Source: ANME-2 cluster archaeon
GTDB taxonomy: Archaea; Halobacteriota; Methanosarcinia; Methanosarcinales; Methanocomedenaceae
Length of the DNA: 64,000 nucleotides
Direction of reading: 5' to 3'
Assembly: GCA_023544605.1 (NCBI GenBank)
Contig: JAMJFQ010000001.1
Span: 14,020 to 78,019, forward strand
The position numbers and the translations under genes were made by a program. Each line of letters opens with the position of its first letter. The first letter of the stretch is position 1. Under the pieces are notes generated by a model that saw nothing but the letters and a program-made list of their open reading frames with translations, ran no database searches and was not told the DNA's origin. Shown here one piece after another: positions 45,367-54,398 of this stretch.

Positions 45367-46754
45367 ACATCAATCTTCTTTAAATCTTTCATCGTCAAAG
45401 ACCCACTTTCCAGGAATGTTGGGTCAATAGATATCATCAGAATATTCTTGTTCTTTATGGTGTTGGCCTTAAGCTCATCAAAAAAACCCTCTATGATGCC
45501 GACACTATTGGTTTCAACAAGATATTCGGTGTTGTCTATGAACAACATGACATTGTTGACCTTATCATAATATGATTGAATGACCTTTGCAATTTTTGGG
45601 ACATTTACCGTGCACACACAATTGGGGATCTTTACTTCCTCGGTGGTCAACCAGACTACTGGCATTTTGTCATTACCCACCAAATTCCTAACTTCATCGG
45701 GATGCTTTCTTGTAACACATAATCCTTTGAATCCCCTTTTGTTCATGTATTTAAATATTTCAAAACGTTTCTCATCATTTGCATCAATGATCATGTAATT
45801 AGTTCCCGGTTTCAGATCGTATTTGTAACCCCTGATCTTAATGTCAGTAAAGATTACCAGGAACATTGTGAATTCCATCTGGTCAATGAAATAGCTGCCT
45901 TTGACTATATAAGCCTGGGAAACGGGTTCACTGAACACAACGGATTCCATTTTTATTGCCAGCGTATCCTGATCAACATTCTCTGGCGCATCGAAGGTGA
46001 TCTGTGTATCAATAAGGTCGCTGAAAGTGCTCAGGAATGAGTTAATAAAGACATTTCCCATTTCATTAAAAACTGAATGGACCACATCCTCATGTCCTGA
46101 TACATCTTCTCCCATTAATGTCCCCACAACCTCAAGGGCGGATTGTTTTGGTATGAGGAGGGCGGAAGAGCCTACATTGGTACCTGAAAGATTATAATTT
46201 ACACCGATACATTGTGTGCCGATATAGCCAGGTATCTCAGAGGGTCTGATGGCCCTAAAATCAGATATGGAGACCTTTACATTCCCGTCTACCATTTTAG
46301 ATAATGCTTGTATACCCCTTAAAATGCCGTTCTTGATAAAATCCTTCAGGATGGTGCGGTCTGAGGTAATATCATGGCGAACCTCATCAAGCGCAGTACT
46401 TTGTAAGCATTTGTTTGCTACACTTTTGATCTTGTCTTTGTCAAAAGGTTTGGTGATATAATCCGAAGCACCTGCCTCAATAGCCTCTGAAACGCGAAAA
46501 TCCTGGACATCAGCGCTGCACACAACGATCTTAGCACCGGAATCCTTGTTAATAATGTCTTTTATCGCTGAGAGCCCATCCTTTTCAGGCATGACAAGAT
46601 CCATTAAGACCAGGTCCGGTTTGACCTCGAAGTACTTTGCAACGGCATCGTTCCCATCTATTGCTTCTGTGACCTGGTGTCCCATTTCAAGGAATATATT
46701 TTTAAGCATCGTTCTGGTGAGAATAGAATCATCTGCAACTAATACCTTAGCCAT
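45363..46754 (-). CDS. Receiver-CheC-DUF835 fusion protein
   Basis: 463 residues from ATG 46754, preceded by GAGGT. Domain 1 (1-120): receiver with Asp52 (LVLMDLVMP) and Lys in DYITKPFD. Domain 2 (about 125-300): CheC/CheX-like, with one intact ExxN site (VFNEMGNVFINSFL). Domain 3 (about 315-460): DUF835 (GTNYMIIDANDEKRFEIF, PVVWLTTEEV, VMLFIDNTEYLVETN). CheC part may dephosphorylate its own or another receiver; DUF835 is an archaeal domain of unknown role often linked to signalling. It converges with cheR. Confidence 0.85.
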   Translation of the reverse strand: MAKVLVADDSILTRTMLKNIFLEMGHQVTEAIDGNDAVAKYFEVKPDLVLMDLVMPEKDGLSAIKDIINKDSGAKIVVCSADVQDFRVSEAIEAGASDYITKPFDKDKIKSVANKCLQSTALDEVRHDITSDRTILKDFIKNGILRGIQALSKMVDGNVKVSISDFRAIRPSEIPGYIGTQCIGVNYNLSGTNVGSSALLIPKQSALEVVGTLMGEDVSGHEDVVHSVFNEMGNVFINSFLSTFSDLIDTQITFDAPENVDQDTLAIKMESVVFSEPVSQAYIVKGSYFIDQMEFTMFLVIFTDIKIRGYKYDLKPGTNYMIIDANDEKRFEIFKYMNKRGFKGLCVTRKHPDEVRNLVGNDKMPVVWLTTEEVKIPNCVCTVNVPKIAKVIQSYYDKVNNVMLFIDNTEYLVETNSVGIIEGFFDELKANTIKNKNILMISIDPTFLESGSLTMKDLKKIDV

Positions 46755-46932
46755 TTTATACCTCAATATTCAAAACCTGAATTCTATTAATGATTAGACA
46801 TAAGTTAAATACGTTCTATTTTAGATATATAACGGAAATCATTTAACTATTCCCATGATTAGATTTAAATCTTAGTAAAATGAAAGCATACCCTTGACGT
46901 TCTTATAATACTCAATGAAATGGGGAATCATA

Positions 46933-47691
46933 TTGAAAACAAGTGCTTTTGCCGTGGACAATATACCATTGATAGGACCGGGTCATGATATTGCTGATAT
47001 CATCTGCCAGAGAATTGACGTGAATGAATACGATATAATAATAATTGCTTCAACAATCGTTTCAAAAGCAGAAGGGCGCATCGTCCATACAGATGAAATA
47101 ATTCCTACGACACAGGCCGAAAAGATAGCCAAAAAAACTGGCGCAGAGGAGGCTTTTGTCCAGGCAGTATTGGATGAGAGTACCGAGGTCATCATGGAAT
47201 CACCCATCTTCCTGGTGCGGCATACCAGTGGTAATATATGCATTAACGGAGGCGTTGACCAGTCAAATGTGGAGGATGGACTGCTACTGCTGCCGAACGA
47301 TCCTGATGAAAGCGCAAAAAAGATCAAAGAGGATATTTTCGGGTTTACAAAAAAGCGGGTCAGTGTGATCATAACCGATACAAACGGCCGGGCGTTTAGG
47401 GAAGGACAGATCGGTATTGCTCTTGGAGCAGCAGGTATTGACACACATCACGATTGGCGGGGGAGCACCGACCTGTTCGGTCATATTTTGGAAGTGGCCA
47501 ATGAGGCAGTGGTGGATGAGCTTGCAGGGTTTGCCAATTGCCTGATGGGTGAGGGGAACTGGGGTACACCTGTCGTGGTGATAAGGGGACTTGAATTGTA
47601 TTCTGACAATGATGGTATGGATGCCATATACCGGTCAAAAGATACCGATATTATCAGAAAAGCACTGCTGGCTTACCAGCAGGGGATATAA
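46933..47691 (+). CDS. cofE: Coenzyme F420-0:L-glutamate ligase
   Basis: 252 residues. Adds glutamate residues to F420-0 with GTP. Motifs: ASTIVSKAEGR, FLVRHTSGNICINGGVDQSNV, VIITDTNGRAFREGQIGIALGAAGID and a C-terminal VIRGLELYSDNDGMDAIYR. Start TTG 46933 follows GGGGAA and gives an N-terminus like the family; ATG 46915 is in frame but lies within the promoter zone (a TATA-like tcttataata at 46901-46910). F420 is the hydride carrier of methanogenic archaea. Confidence 0.94.
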   Translation: MKTSAFAVDNIPLIGPGHDIADIICQRIDVNEYDIIIIASTIVSKAEGRIVHTDEIIPTTQAEKIAKKTGAEEAFVQAVLDESTEVIMESPIFLVRHTSGNICINGGVDQSNVEDGLLLLPNDPDESAKKIKEDIFGFTKKRVSVIITDTNGRAFREGQIGIALGAAGIDTHHDWRGSTDLFGHILEVANEAVVDELAGFANCLMGEGNWGTPVVVIRGLELYSDNDGMDAIYRSKDTDIIRKALLAYQQGI

Positions 47692-47695
47692 AGGT

Positions 47696-48568
47696 TCACT
47701 TCCGGTAAACCCAGGCTGAGGCTATGAACTCGCGAAGGAACTTTGCACCAAGCAGCGCAGTGTTGCCGCTGTCAAACTGGGGAGCCATCTCTACAAGGTC
47801 AAAACCAGCGCACAATGGGGCCAGCCAGCGTATCAGGGAAAGTACCTGGCGGTCGGTGAGCCCGAAGGGTTCGGGAGTGCCCGTTGCCGGGGCAAAGGCC
47901 GGATCGATCGCATCCATGTCCAGGGACAGGTACAGATGTCTGGTATCAAGCTGCCTGGTCAGTTCAATGAGGATGTGTGCCATCCCCTTATCCATCACAA
48001 GGTCAGCCGGGTAATAGGTAATATTCTGTGCCTTTGTCAATGAATACTCATCTTTTGTACCGCTTCTTATCCCAATGGAAACATACCTGGGGGTCACATC
48101 TTCAATAATATGGCGGCTTACACAAGCATGGTTGTTGGATTGACCTTTATATTCACTCCTCAGATCAAGATGTGCATCCAGTACCACCACACCAAGATCA
48201 TCGTACACGGCTTTTGATGCACCAGCGCACGGCAATGTGAGGGAATGCTCCCCACCCAGCATTATGGGTATTTTGCCATCGGCCAGTATCTTGTTGACCA
48301 TCCCGGATACGGCAGATATGGCCTGATCGACGGTGTGGTCTTCCCCGATGTCCACATCTCCTGCATCATGGAAAGGGACATCTGATAGGTCTATATCAAA
48401 AAAGGAGTTATAGGTCTCGAAGTTATACGAAGCTTCACGAATTGCATCTGGAGCCATTCTGCTCCCCTTCCTGAAACTGGATGTGCCGTCAAAAGGAGCC
48501 CCGAAAATTACAAAAGCAGCATCCGAATAGCTTGAATCAGCGTCTGCAAAGTAAAGTTTCCCACCCAT
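47696..48568 (-). CDS. speB: Agmatinase / ureohydrolase family
   Basis: 290 residues. Hydrolyses agmatine to putrescine and urea (family-level inference). Manganese ligands: GGEHSL, VLDAHLDLR, LSLDMDAIDPAFAP; GAPFDGTSSFRKGSR at the N-terminus. ATG 48568 is nine bases after AAGGA. 30 bp downstream of aIF5A, a common archaeal pairing: polyamine produced here feeds hypusine or deoxyhypusine formation on aIF5A. Confidence 0.92.
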   Translation of the reverse strand: MGGKLYFADADSSYSDAAFVIFGAPFDGTSSFRKGSRMAPDAIREASYNFETYNSFFDIDLSDVPFHDAGDVDIGEDHTVDQAISAVSGMVNKILADGKIPIMLGGEHSLTLPCAGASKAVYDDLGVVVLDAHLDLRSEYKGQSNNHACVSRHIIEDVTPRYVSIGIRSGTKDEYSLTKAQNITYYPADLVMDKGMAHILIELTRQLDTRHLYLSLDMDAIDPAFAPATGTPEPFGLTDRQVLSLIRWLAPLCAGFDLVEMAPQFDSGNTALLGAKFLREFIASAWVYRK

Positions 48569-48598
48569 GCATATCATTCCTTGATAAAGTAGGTTGGA

Positions 48599-48985
48599 TC
48601 AGACCCGCATATCTATCTTCATCTTGCCCATAGCTATCAAGTACTGGACATCTTTTCCAACTTCTATTTTGTTCTTGTACGCGTCAGGTATCGTTAGTTC
48701 CACAGTAGAATAGTCACTCATATCCATTATCTGGACCACATCACCAGAGATGGAGAGCACCTGCCCGTTCTTTCGTTCCACAAGCGGGACATATATTTTT
48801 TGGGTAACAGGTGAGATGATCGAGCGTTTTTGATTATCAAAAATACCTACAGCATCTACCCGTGCTTTGGCACTGCCATGTTTCCCAGGTTTTGAGTGTG
48901 AAATTGATTTAATGGTACAGGGTTCGTCGTCTATTATCACATACCGGCCTTCCTTCAATGTGCGTACTTCTGTCTGCTCTTTCAT
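48599..48985 (-). CDS. eif5a: Translation initiation factor 5A (aIF5A)
   Basis: 128 residues. KPGKHGSAKARVDAVGIFDNQKRS contains the loop lysine that is hypusinated; two beta domains. Relieves stalled ribosomes. GGAGG is 9-13 bases upstream of the ATG. Confidence 0.96.
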   Translation of the reverse strand: MKEQTEVRTLKEGRYVIIDDEPCTIKSISHSKPGKHGSAKARVDAVGIFDNQKRSIISPVTQKIYVPLVERKNGQVLSISGDVVQIMDMSDYSTVELTIPDAYKNKIEVGKDVQYLIAMGKMKIDMRV

Positions 48986-49039
48986 ATAATAAGTTCCTCC
49001 GGTTAGAGGTAATTTTAGTGACGTTTAATAGCATGGGGG

Positions 49040-49047
49040 CTTATATA
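49040..49047 (-). promoter_or_regulatory. TATA box of the aIF5A-agmatinase operon
   Basis: Minus-strand TATATAAG, about 55 bases ahead of the aIF5A start codon, would place the transcription start near 49018. The rest of the spacer (48986-49212) seems to hold no gene. Confidence 0.5.
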
Positions 49048-49212
49048 CATATCGATAACTTTGATACCATTCGCTGTTTTAGAAAATTCTTAAATATATC
49101 TTCGTACAATAAACCAAGCACAGAAGGTGAGCTTAGGTCAGAAGAATCTGATGATGATGGTGACCCTCAATACATTTCTCCCACGATTGAAAATGGTTTA
49201 TAAGGGGTAGTA

Positions 49213-49722
49213 ATTCACAGTGTTCTATTAGATGAAATCCCGCAACTTGTCCAATTAGAGGTCCAATCATTCACTGATAGTGATTATCCTATTGACGAAA
49301 AACTATTCTGGAAATTAAATAATAGCCAACATGCTGTATTATTTAGCGCACTCCAGGATGCAGTGGTGGTGGGTTATGTCTGTTTGATAATGCGTAAACA
49401 GACAAGCCGGATATATTCCTTGATCGTAGGTAAGGCCTACAGGGGAAAAGGTATAGGCACAAAATTACTCGAAGCCGCTGAGAGGTATGCAATCAGTCAA
49501 GGAGCAGAAGCTGTCAGGCTTGAGGTAAGATGCAACAGCAAAGCTCTTAGATTATACCAAAAGCTTGGATATACAGTTGTGGAAAAAAAATTGAATTATT
49601 ATGGTGATGGCGGGGACGCCTTCAGTATGAACAAAGAAATAGTACAACATCGGATTGAGGACGTTGAGACAATTAACATTAAAAGAAAGAGACAAAATCC
49701 AGCGGTTACTACAGCAGCTTGA
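49213..49722 (+). CDS. GNAT N-acetyltransferase, start codon uncertain
   Basis: The acetyl-CoA site GKAYRGKGIGTKLLEAAERYA and ALRLYQKLGYTVVEKKLNYYGD place it close to RimI-like protein acetyltransferases. The first in-frame standard start is GTG 49363, which would delete the first strand and two helices of the fold. The frame upstream still reads as a normal GNAT N-terminus (IHSVLLDEIPQLVQLEVQSF) back to a TAA at 49201-49203, with no ATG, GTG or TTG. AAGGGG at 49202-49207 lies five bases ahead of an ATT at 49213. So either a rare ATT start or a lost start codon. The 3' end overlaps the next gene. Confidence 0.65.
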   Translation: MHSVLLDEIPQLVQLEVQSFTDSDYPIDEKLFWKLNNSQHAVLFSALQDAVVVGYVCLIMRKQTSRIYSLIVGKAYRGKGIGTKLLEAAERYAISQGAEAVRLEVRCNSKALRLYQKLGYTVVEKKLNYYGDGGDAFSMNKEIVQHRIEDVETINIKRKRQNPAVTTAA

Positions 49723-50518
49723 TAACAAGCTTTGGGTGTATTATTTTCCGGTGATCCTCAGTAATGAATTAATGTTGGATACTATCGACAACTCTACTAT
49801 CCTTCTGTCAAAGGAGGAAGGTAACTGGAATCTGTTCGTCCAGCCGCTGGGCGACAGTTCCAATGGTACTTTAGAAAAGACATTCAATTACCCGAGGGAA
49901 CTGAACGGAAACAATGAAGGTGCGTTCTATAACTGCACTGCATCGTTTGTGGAGAATCTTGACCCTGACCTGTACAGCATCAAGGAAGAATGCGGTGATT
50001 ACATTTACTTCAAAGATGAACAGGTCTCATTAAATGGTAAGAGATTCAACCAGATAAGGAATCACATCAATTTTTTCAAAAAGCATTATAATTACACGGT
50101 TCGTCCATATTCAACTGAGGATTATAATGAGTGCTTTGAATTATTTAACGGGTGGAAAGCAAAGAAGGAGGGCAATATACCAATCAAGGATGAACACATT
50201 GCCCAGTTGTTCCAGAACCTCTGCCTGTTCCCGGACATGTTCGGGATAACAATAAGGGTGGACGGAAAAATTGTGGGATTCAGCCTCGGAGGATTACTTG
50301 CACAAAATGAGGCCATCTGCATAATCCGCAAGACCGATAGACAGTATAATGGCCTGTCTGAGTTCATAGATAATGAATTCTATAAATACGTGCCTGAGAA
50401 TGTTAACCTGGTGAATGATGGGGACGACCTTAATTCAGAATCCCTGAGAAACTATAAGATGAAATGGCATCCTGCCCAAATAAGGAAATATTATACTGTC
50501 CAGCAAGTGAATTGTTAA
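49655..50518 (+). CDS. DUF2156 / LPG-synthase-C-like acyltransferase
   Basis: 287 residues, tandem GNAT-like fold as in phosphatidylglycerol lysyltransferase C-terminal (DUF2156) proteins: YYFPVILSNELM, CGDYIYFKDEQVSLNGKRFNQIRNHINFF, YTVRPYSTEDYNECFELFNGW, FPDMFGITIRVDGKIVGFSLG and NLVNDGDDLNSESLRNYKMKWHP. Soluble, so not a full lipid flippase-synthase. TTG start at 49655 (or 49664), overlapping the GNAT gene by about 68 bases. Confidence 0.78.
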   Translation: MRTLRQLTLKERDKIQRLLQQLDNKLWVYYFPVILSNELMLDTIDNSTILLSKEEGNWNLFVQPLGDSSNGTLEKTFNYPRELNGNNEGAFYNCTASFVENLDPDLYSIKEECGDYIYFKDEQVSLNGKRFNQIRNHINFFKKHYNYTVRPYSTEDYNECFELFNGWKAKKEGNIPIKDEHIAQLFQNLCLFPDMFGITIRVDGKIVGFSLGGLLAQNEAICIIRKTDRQYNGLSEFIDNEFYKYVPENVNLVNDGDDLNSESLRNYKMKWHPAQIRKYYTVQQVNC

Positions 50519-50571
50519 TACATTATGTAAGCAAGTCCCGACCGTTCATATTGTAACACGATGTAAATGGT

Positions 50572-50604
50572 CTGGGGATATTCAATTCAGGTATATATCC
50601 CCAG
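50572..50604. terminator. Hairpin between convergent genes
   Basis: CTGGGGATA (50572-50580) and TATCCCCAG (50596-50604) are perfect 9-bp reverse complements with a 15-base loop, midway between the converging DUF2156 and sat genes. Confidence 0.5.
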
Positions 50605-50623
50605 GTCTCTTTCCTTTGTCTCC

Positions 50624-51781
50624 CTATTCCACAAACGGATTATCGTATTCAAGTATGGCCTGTGCTACCTCTTCCCTCATCAGGTCGGGGGGTGGCACCT
50701 GTCCACTTAGTAGCAGGTCCCTCATTTTGGTGCCACTGAAATTAACGATTTCTTTTTCCGAATGCGGGCAAGTCTTATCACTGGCAATGCTGGTGCACTT
50801 CTTGCAGTAGAAGAATGAGCGGAAGAAGATGGGTTGGATATCCAGGTCATCGAACTCGTTAAATATCTCATGAGCTGCAAAAGGATGGTAGTAATCACCT
50901 ACACCTGCATGGTCCCGGCCCACTATGAAATGGGTACATCCGTAGTTCTTGCGGACAATGGCATGGAAAATGGCCTCCCTGGGACCTGCATAGCGCATCT
51001 CGGTCTGGAAGATGGACATGGCAGCCCTGTCATGAGGGAAGTAGTTGTCCAGCAAAGCTGCATAGGAATCCAGTATTACATCATCCCTGAAATCCCCGCT
51101 TTTCTTCTTTCCTATCACGGGATTAATGAACAACCCATCAGTGATAGTAAGTGCAGATTTCTGGACATATTCATGACCCAGGTGGGGGACATTGCGTGTC
51201 TGGAAGCCGGCTATAGTATTCCAACCCTTTTCCCTGAACAGGGCTCTTGTCTGGGCTGGTTTTAGGGCATAGTCTGAATAAGGGGTCTCTATCTCATTTA
51301 TCAGGTCGATTGTCCCTCCCAGCAGAAGTTCATTCATGTCATTGGTCAATGCTACACCAGGATGGGTGGCATCATTTGTACCAAAAACATTTTGGGAATG
51401 GATCTCCGTGTCGAATCCATATATTTCCTCTATGTGCAGTATTGCTACAGCGACTCCATGGTGGTCCAGCACAACATCTTCCCCCGTAGATATCCTGCCT
51501 GCGTCCTCCCCGGAGATGTCCAGCACGATGGGTATGGTCCATGGCAGACCGTTTGAAAGCCGTTTTAATTCCAGTACATTCAGATAATCGTCTTCTCCCA
51601 TGAAACCTTCCAGAGGGCTGAACAGTCCGCTGGCTATATTCTCAAGTTCCTTAGCCCTGTCCAGACTGATACTGATGTTTGTCATTCCAGGGATCTGTTC
51701 CAGGACCTTTTGTTTTTCTTCCTGATCAAGGATTCTGTTGATTAGTTTTCCACCATGGGGTTTTATCTGATTAATATTCAT
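50624..51781 (-). CDS. sat: Sulfate adenylyltransferase (ATP sulfurylase)
   Basis: 385 residues. Sulfate plus ATP gives adenosine phosphosulfate (APS) and pyrophosphate. Active-site segments: QTRNVPHLGHE (QxRNPxHxxHE family; here Val replaces Pro), GRDHAGVGDYYHPF, and FYCKKCTSIASDKTCPHS zinc site near the C-terminus. AAGGAG is upstream of the ATG at 51781. First step of the sulfate-assimilation island. Confidence 0.94.
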   Translation of the reverse strand: MNINQIKPHGGKLINRILDQEEKQKVLEQIPGMTNISISLDRAKELENIASGLFSPLEGFMGEDDYLNVLELKRLSNGLPWTIPIVLDISGEDAGRISTGEDVVLDHHGVAVAILHIEEIYGFDTEIHSQNVFGTNDATHPGVALTNDMNELLLGGTIDLINEIETPYSDYALKPAQTRALFREKGWNTIAGFQTRNVPHLGHEYVQKSALTITDGLFINPVIGKKKSGDFRDDVILDSYAALLDNYFPHDRAAMSIFQTEMRYAGPREAIFHAIVRKNYGCTHFIVGRDHAGVGDYYHPFAAHEIFNEFDDLDIQPIFFRSFFYCKKCTSIASDKTCPHSEKEIVNFSGTKMRDLLLSGQVPPPDLMREEVAQAILEYDNPFVE

Positions 51782-51982
51782 CTGTAAGCTCCTTTTTGAT
51801 TGTCTTTAATTAGGTATTATTATATGGTATCTGGTTTTAAGGCAAAATAGTGCACTCGATCAAATCCTGACAATATGGCATAACGTGGAGTAGTATACAT
51901 AACGTTTTAAATAATCAATTTTATACATAAGTAAGATAAATAATTCTATAAATTCTATAAATTCAAATGTAAAGGTCAAGTA

Positions 51983-52447
51983 ATGGATAAAAAGATCGAA
52001 CAGGCTGAAATCACATCTATGCTGCATAGTTGTTTCTTTGGGCTTGAAAAAGCTCACAATAAACTAACTGGAAGCGGTCATAAAGCAGTAGTACCTCAAG
52101 TTGCTCGGATGCTTCCACAAATATTAAATGTAAAAGGCGAGCTGAGGTTCGATAATGATAAAACCCTGGATGAAAATCTCCAGGATCTGCAGGATTATTT
52201 CAATAATCCTGAGTTCTTTGAAGAAGTATTGATCGAAAAGATTGACGATAACAGGTATTCTTTCGAGATCAAAGGCTGTTTCCTGGCAAAGACCGGAGTC
52301 CACAGTATTTTAAAACCGGACAGCAACACATGTATGTTAGTTTATATTATTGCATCAATGATAAACATCAAGACAGGCAAGTCATTACGTATTTCCAATT
52401 CTGTGTTCTCTGAACTTGGCACTAAGACCTCTATTGAAATTGTATAA
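51983..52447 (+). CDS. Unrecognised 154-residue protein between sat and cysH
   Basis: 154 residues, no membrane helix, no known motif for me. Two cysteines, C17 (LHSCFFGLEKAH) and one in EIKGCFLAKTGVH, each followed by a histidine downstream, could bind a ligand or metal. AAGGTCA precedes the ATG. It converges with the APS reductase gene (9 bp) and is divergent from sat. A role in sulfur metabolism is possible by position only. Confidence 0.6.
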   Translation: MDKKIEQAEITSMLHSCFFGLEKAHNKLTGSGHKAVVPQVARMLPQILNVKGELRFDNDKTLDENLQDLQDYFNNPEFFEEVLIEKIDDNRYSFEIKGCFLAKTGVHSILKPDSNTCMLVYIIASMINIKTGKSLRISNSVFSELGTKTSIEIV

Positions 52448-52456
52448 TATTTTAGC

Positions 52457-53185
52457 CTATTTTACATTACCTGCATGCAGTCCACATTCTTTCTTGGTTG
52501 CTTCTTCCCACCACCACCGGCCTTCCCGCTCATGCTGGTTGGGAAGCACTGGCCTGGTACAGGGTTCGCATCCGATACTGATAAATCCCTGTTCATGCAG
52601 TTCATTATACGGGACATCGTTGGCCCGGATATAGTCCCATACCTGTTCAGATTTCCAGTTGGCAATAGGGTTGAACTTGACGAGCTGATGGTCGGCGCTG
52701 CCGAATGTCGGGTCGTCCTGTATCACAGGTACGTGGGTCCTGGTATTCGGGCTCTGGTCTTTACGCTGTCCGGTTATCCAGGCATCGAGTTGTGAAAGTG
52801 CCCGTCTCAGGGGGTCCACTTTGCGGGCCTGGCAGCATTCCTGGTGGCCGTCACGGTAGAAGGAGAACAGTCCTTTTTCCTTGACCAGATTTTCGGTTTT
52901 GTCCCTGTTGGCAAAGAATATCTCGATATCGATGCCATAATGTTCCCGCACGTTCTCGATGAACGTGTACGTTTTTGAGTGAAGTCGTCCTGTATCAAGG
53001 CTGAACACCCTCACATTGTCGCTGAGCTTTGCTGCCATGTCAACCAGTACCACATCCTCAGCACCGCTAAAAGAGATGGCTACACTAGTTCCATAGGTGT
53101 CCAGTGCTAATTTCAGGATATCCTGGGGTGAGCTGTGCTCATATTCGGTTGCAAGTCTTTCAATTTCTGATATTTCCATTATCAT
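52457..53185 (-). CDS. cysH: Adenylylsulfate (APS) reductase, iron-sulfur type
   Basis: 242 residues. Reduces APS to sulfite with thioredoxin-like donors. The pair CC (HQECCQARKVDPL) and CxxC (GCEPCTRP) bind the [4Fe-4S] cluster that marks the APS-using type; the C-terminal KKECGLH carries the catalytic cysteine. P-loop-like SFSGAEDVVLVDM at the N-terminus. AAGGTGA before the ATG. Downstream of the TusA-like gene with no gap. Confidence 0.93.
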   Translation of the reverse strand: MIMEISEIERLATEYEHSSPQDILKLALDTYGTSVAISFSGAEDVVLVDMAAKLSDNVRVFSLDTGRLHSKTYTFIENVREHYGIDIEIFFANRDKTENLVKEKGLFSFYRDGHQECCQARKVDPLRRALSQLDAWITGQRKDQSPNTRTHVPVIQDDPTFGSADHQLVKFNPIANWKSEQVWDYIRANDVPYNELHEQGFISIGCEPCTRPVLPNQHEREGRWWWEEATKKECGLHAGNVK

Positions 53186-53428
53186 TTATTCACCTTTTTG
53201 AATGAGCATCCTGTAATGGGTGCCAAGTTTTTCCAGTTTGATTATGCGGTTTCCATCTTCCTTCACACTGCGAGAGACGTTCCTGACAGGTTCCCCTGCT
53301 TCAAGGGCGACTTCCAGTATCTCTCCAGGGAGCATGTCTTTCAGTTCGAACTTAGTCCTTACCATGTTCATGGGACAGACCTCACCGCAGGTATCTATTG
53401 ACCTTGAAGGTGCCATATCTTTATTCAT
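53186..53428 (-). CDS. TusA/SirA-family sulfurtransferase
   Basis: 80 residues. Sulfur-carrier fold with CGEVCPMNMVRTK at 14-26; Cys18 is the carrier residue, Pro kept, and the second Pro of CPxP replaced by Asn. The ATG overlaps the stop of the sulfite-reductase-like gene (ATGA). Likely passes sulfur within this operon. Confidence 0.88.
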   Translation of the reverse strand: MNKDMAPSRSIDTCGEVCPMNMVRTKFELKDMLPGEILEVALEAGEPVRNVSRSVKEDGNRIIKLEKLGTHYRMLIQKGE

Positions 53429-54279
53429 AACACAGCCTTCCTGAATGTCTCAAGGCCTATACGATTGACTGTATCGCCAATGCGTTCGCTTTTTGTGGCA
53501 TTCTCTTTAAAGAACTGGATAGTCTTATCAAGTATCTCAAAGAGCTGTGACTCGTCTACTAATTCGACGAACTTAACAGCCAGCTGTGGGAACCTCCCTA
53601 CTTTTCCACCTATGAGGAGGGTATAACCTGTCTTGTTGATCACCCAGGCGTCAGTGGGACAGGATGAGATACAATCGCCGCACAGGTCGCATTTCTCACG
53701 GTCGAATGTGACAACACCGTCCTCGACAATGATAGCGTCCATACGGCAGATCTCCTGGCACAGACCGCAGCCGGTGCATTCTTCCTTGAGCCATTTTGGT
53801 TCAACGCCACCCATGATGCCGAAATCATTCTCCTGGGGTTTGGCACAGGAGGCGGAGCATCCGGCAATGCTGATCTTGAACTTATGCGGTACCCCAGCGG
53901 CAAAATATTTTTCATCTATTTTCCGGGCCAGGTCCTGGGGGTTGACAAGACCGCGGGGACAGACAGTGTTGCCCTGGCAAGCAATAATTCCCCTGATGCG
54001 GGGTCCGCATGTACCTTTGCGCAGTCCTGCCTCTGCCATGTCTTCCCTGACAGATTCCACATCATCTAAGTGTATGAACGGTATCTCAATACCCTGACGT
54101 GTAGTCAGGTGTATGTGCCCGTCACCGAATTCTTCCGCTGCTTTGGCCAGGGCCCTGAGCTGGTCGGCTTCCACGTAGCCGCCCACGATCCTCAAGCGGA
54201 AGGCAAACTGGTTATGCTGGCGCTGGCGCATGAATCCGCCGGATTTTAACGATTCATAATCAACTTGATCTTGTGACAT
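53425..54279 (-). CDS. Small sulfite-reductase-like protein with two ferredoxin sites (Dsr-LP type)
   Basis: 284 residues. Siroheme-[4Fe-4S] motifs ACQGNTVCPRG and GCSASCAKP (C-x5-C...C-x3-C), with the inserted ferredoxin domain CTGCGLCQEIC and CDLCGDCISSC. TTRQGIEIPFIH is the conserved arginine strand. Family known in methanogens and ANME as Dsr-like proteins; with sat and cysH next door it likely reduces sulfite to sulfide for assimilation. ATG 54279 follows GGATGAT. Confidence 0.88.
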   Translation of the reverse strand: MSQDQVDYESLKSGGFMRQRQHNQFAFRLRIVGGYVEADQLRALAKAAEEFGDGHIHLTTRQGIEIPFIHLDDVESVREDMAEAGLRKGTCGPRIRGIIACQGNTVCPRGLVNPQDLARKIDEKYFAAGVPHKFKISIAGCSASCAKPQENDFGIMGGVEPKWLKEECTGCGLCQEICRMDAIIVEDGVVTFDREKCDLCGDCISSCPTDAWVINKTGYTLLIGGKVGRFPQLAVKFVELVDESQLFEILDKTIQFFKENATKSERIGDTVNRIGLETFRKAVL

Positions 54280-54398
54280 TATAATCATCCATTAACATTT
54301 AGTATATTATTATATTTGCCTGATGTGGCAAAAGTTGCTGTTTTCCAACAATAGATTAAGTTTGTATAAAATTGTACCAGTACTAGGAGTCGAAAAAG

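Noticed and set aside
48958..49203. 81-residue plus-strand frame before the GNAT gene
   Set aside because: Starts inside aIF5A on the opposite strand and has no ribosome site; it simply shares the reading frame with the GNAT gene before a TAA.
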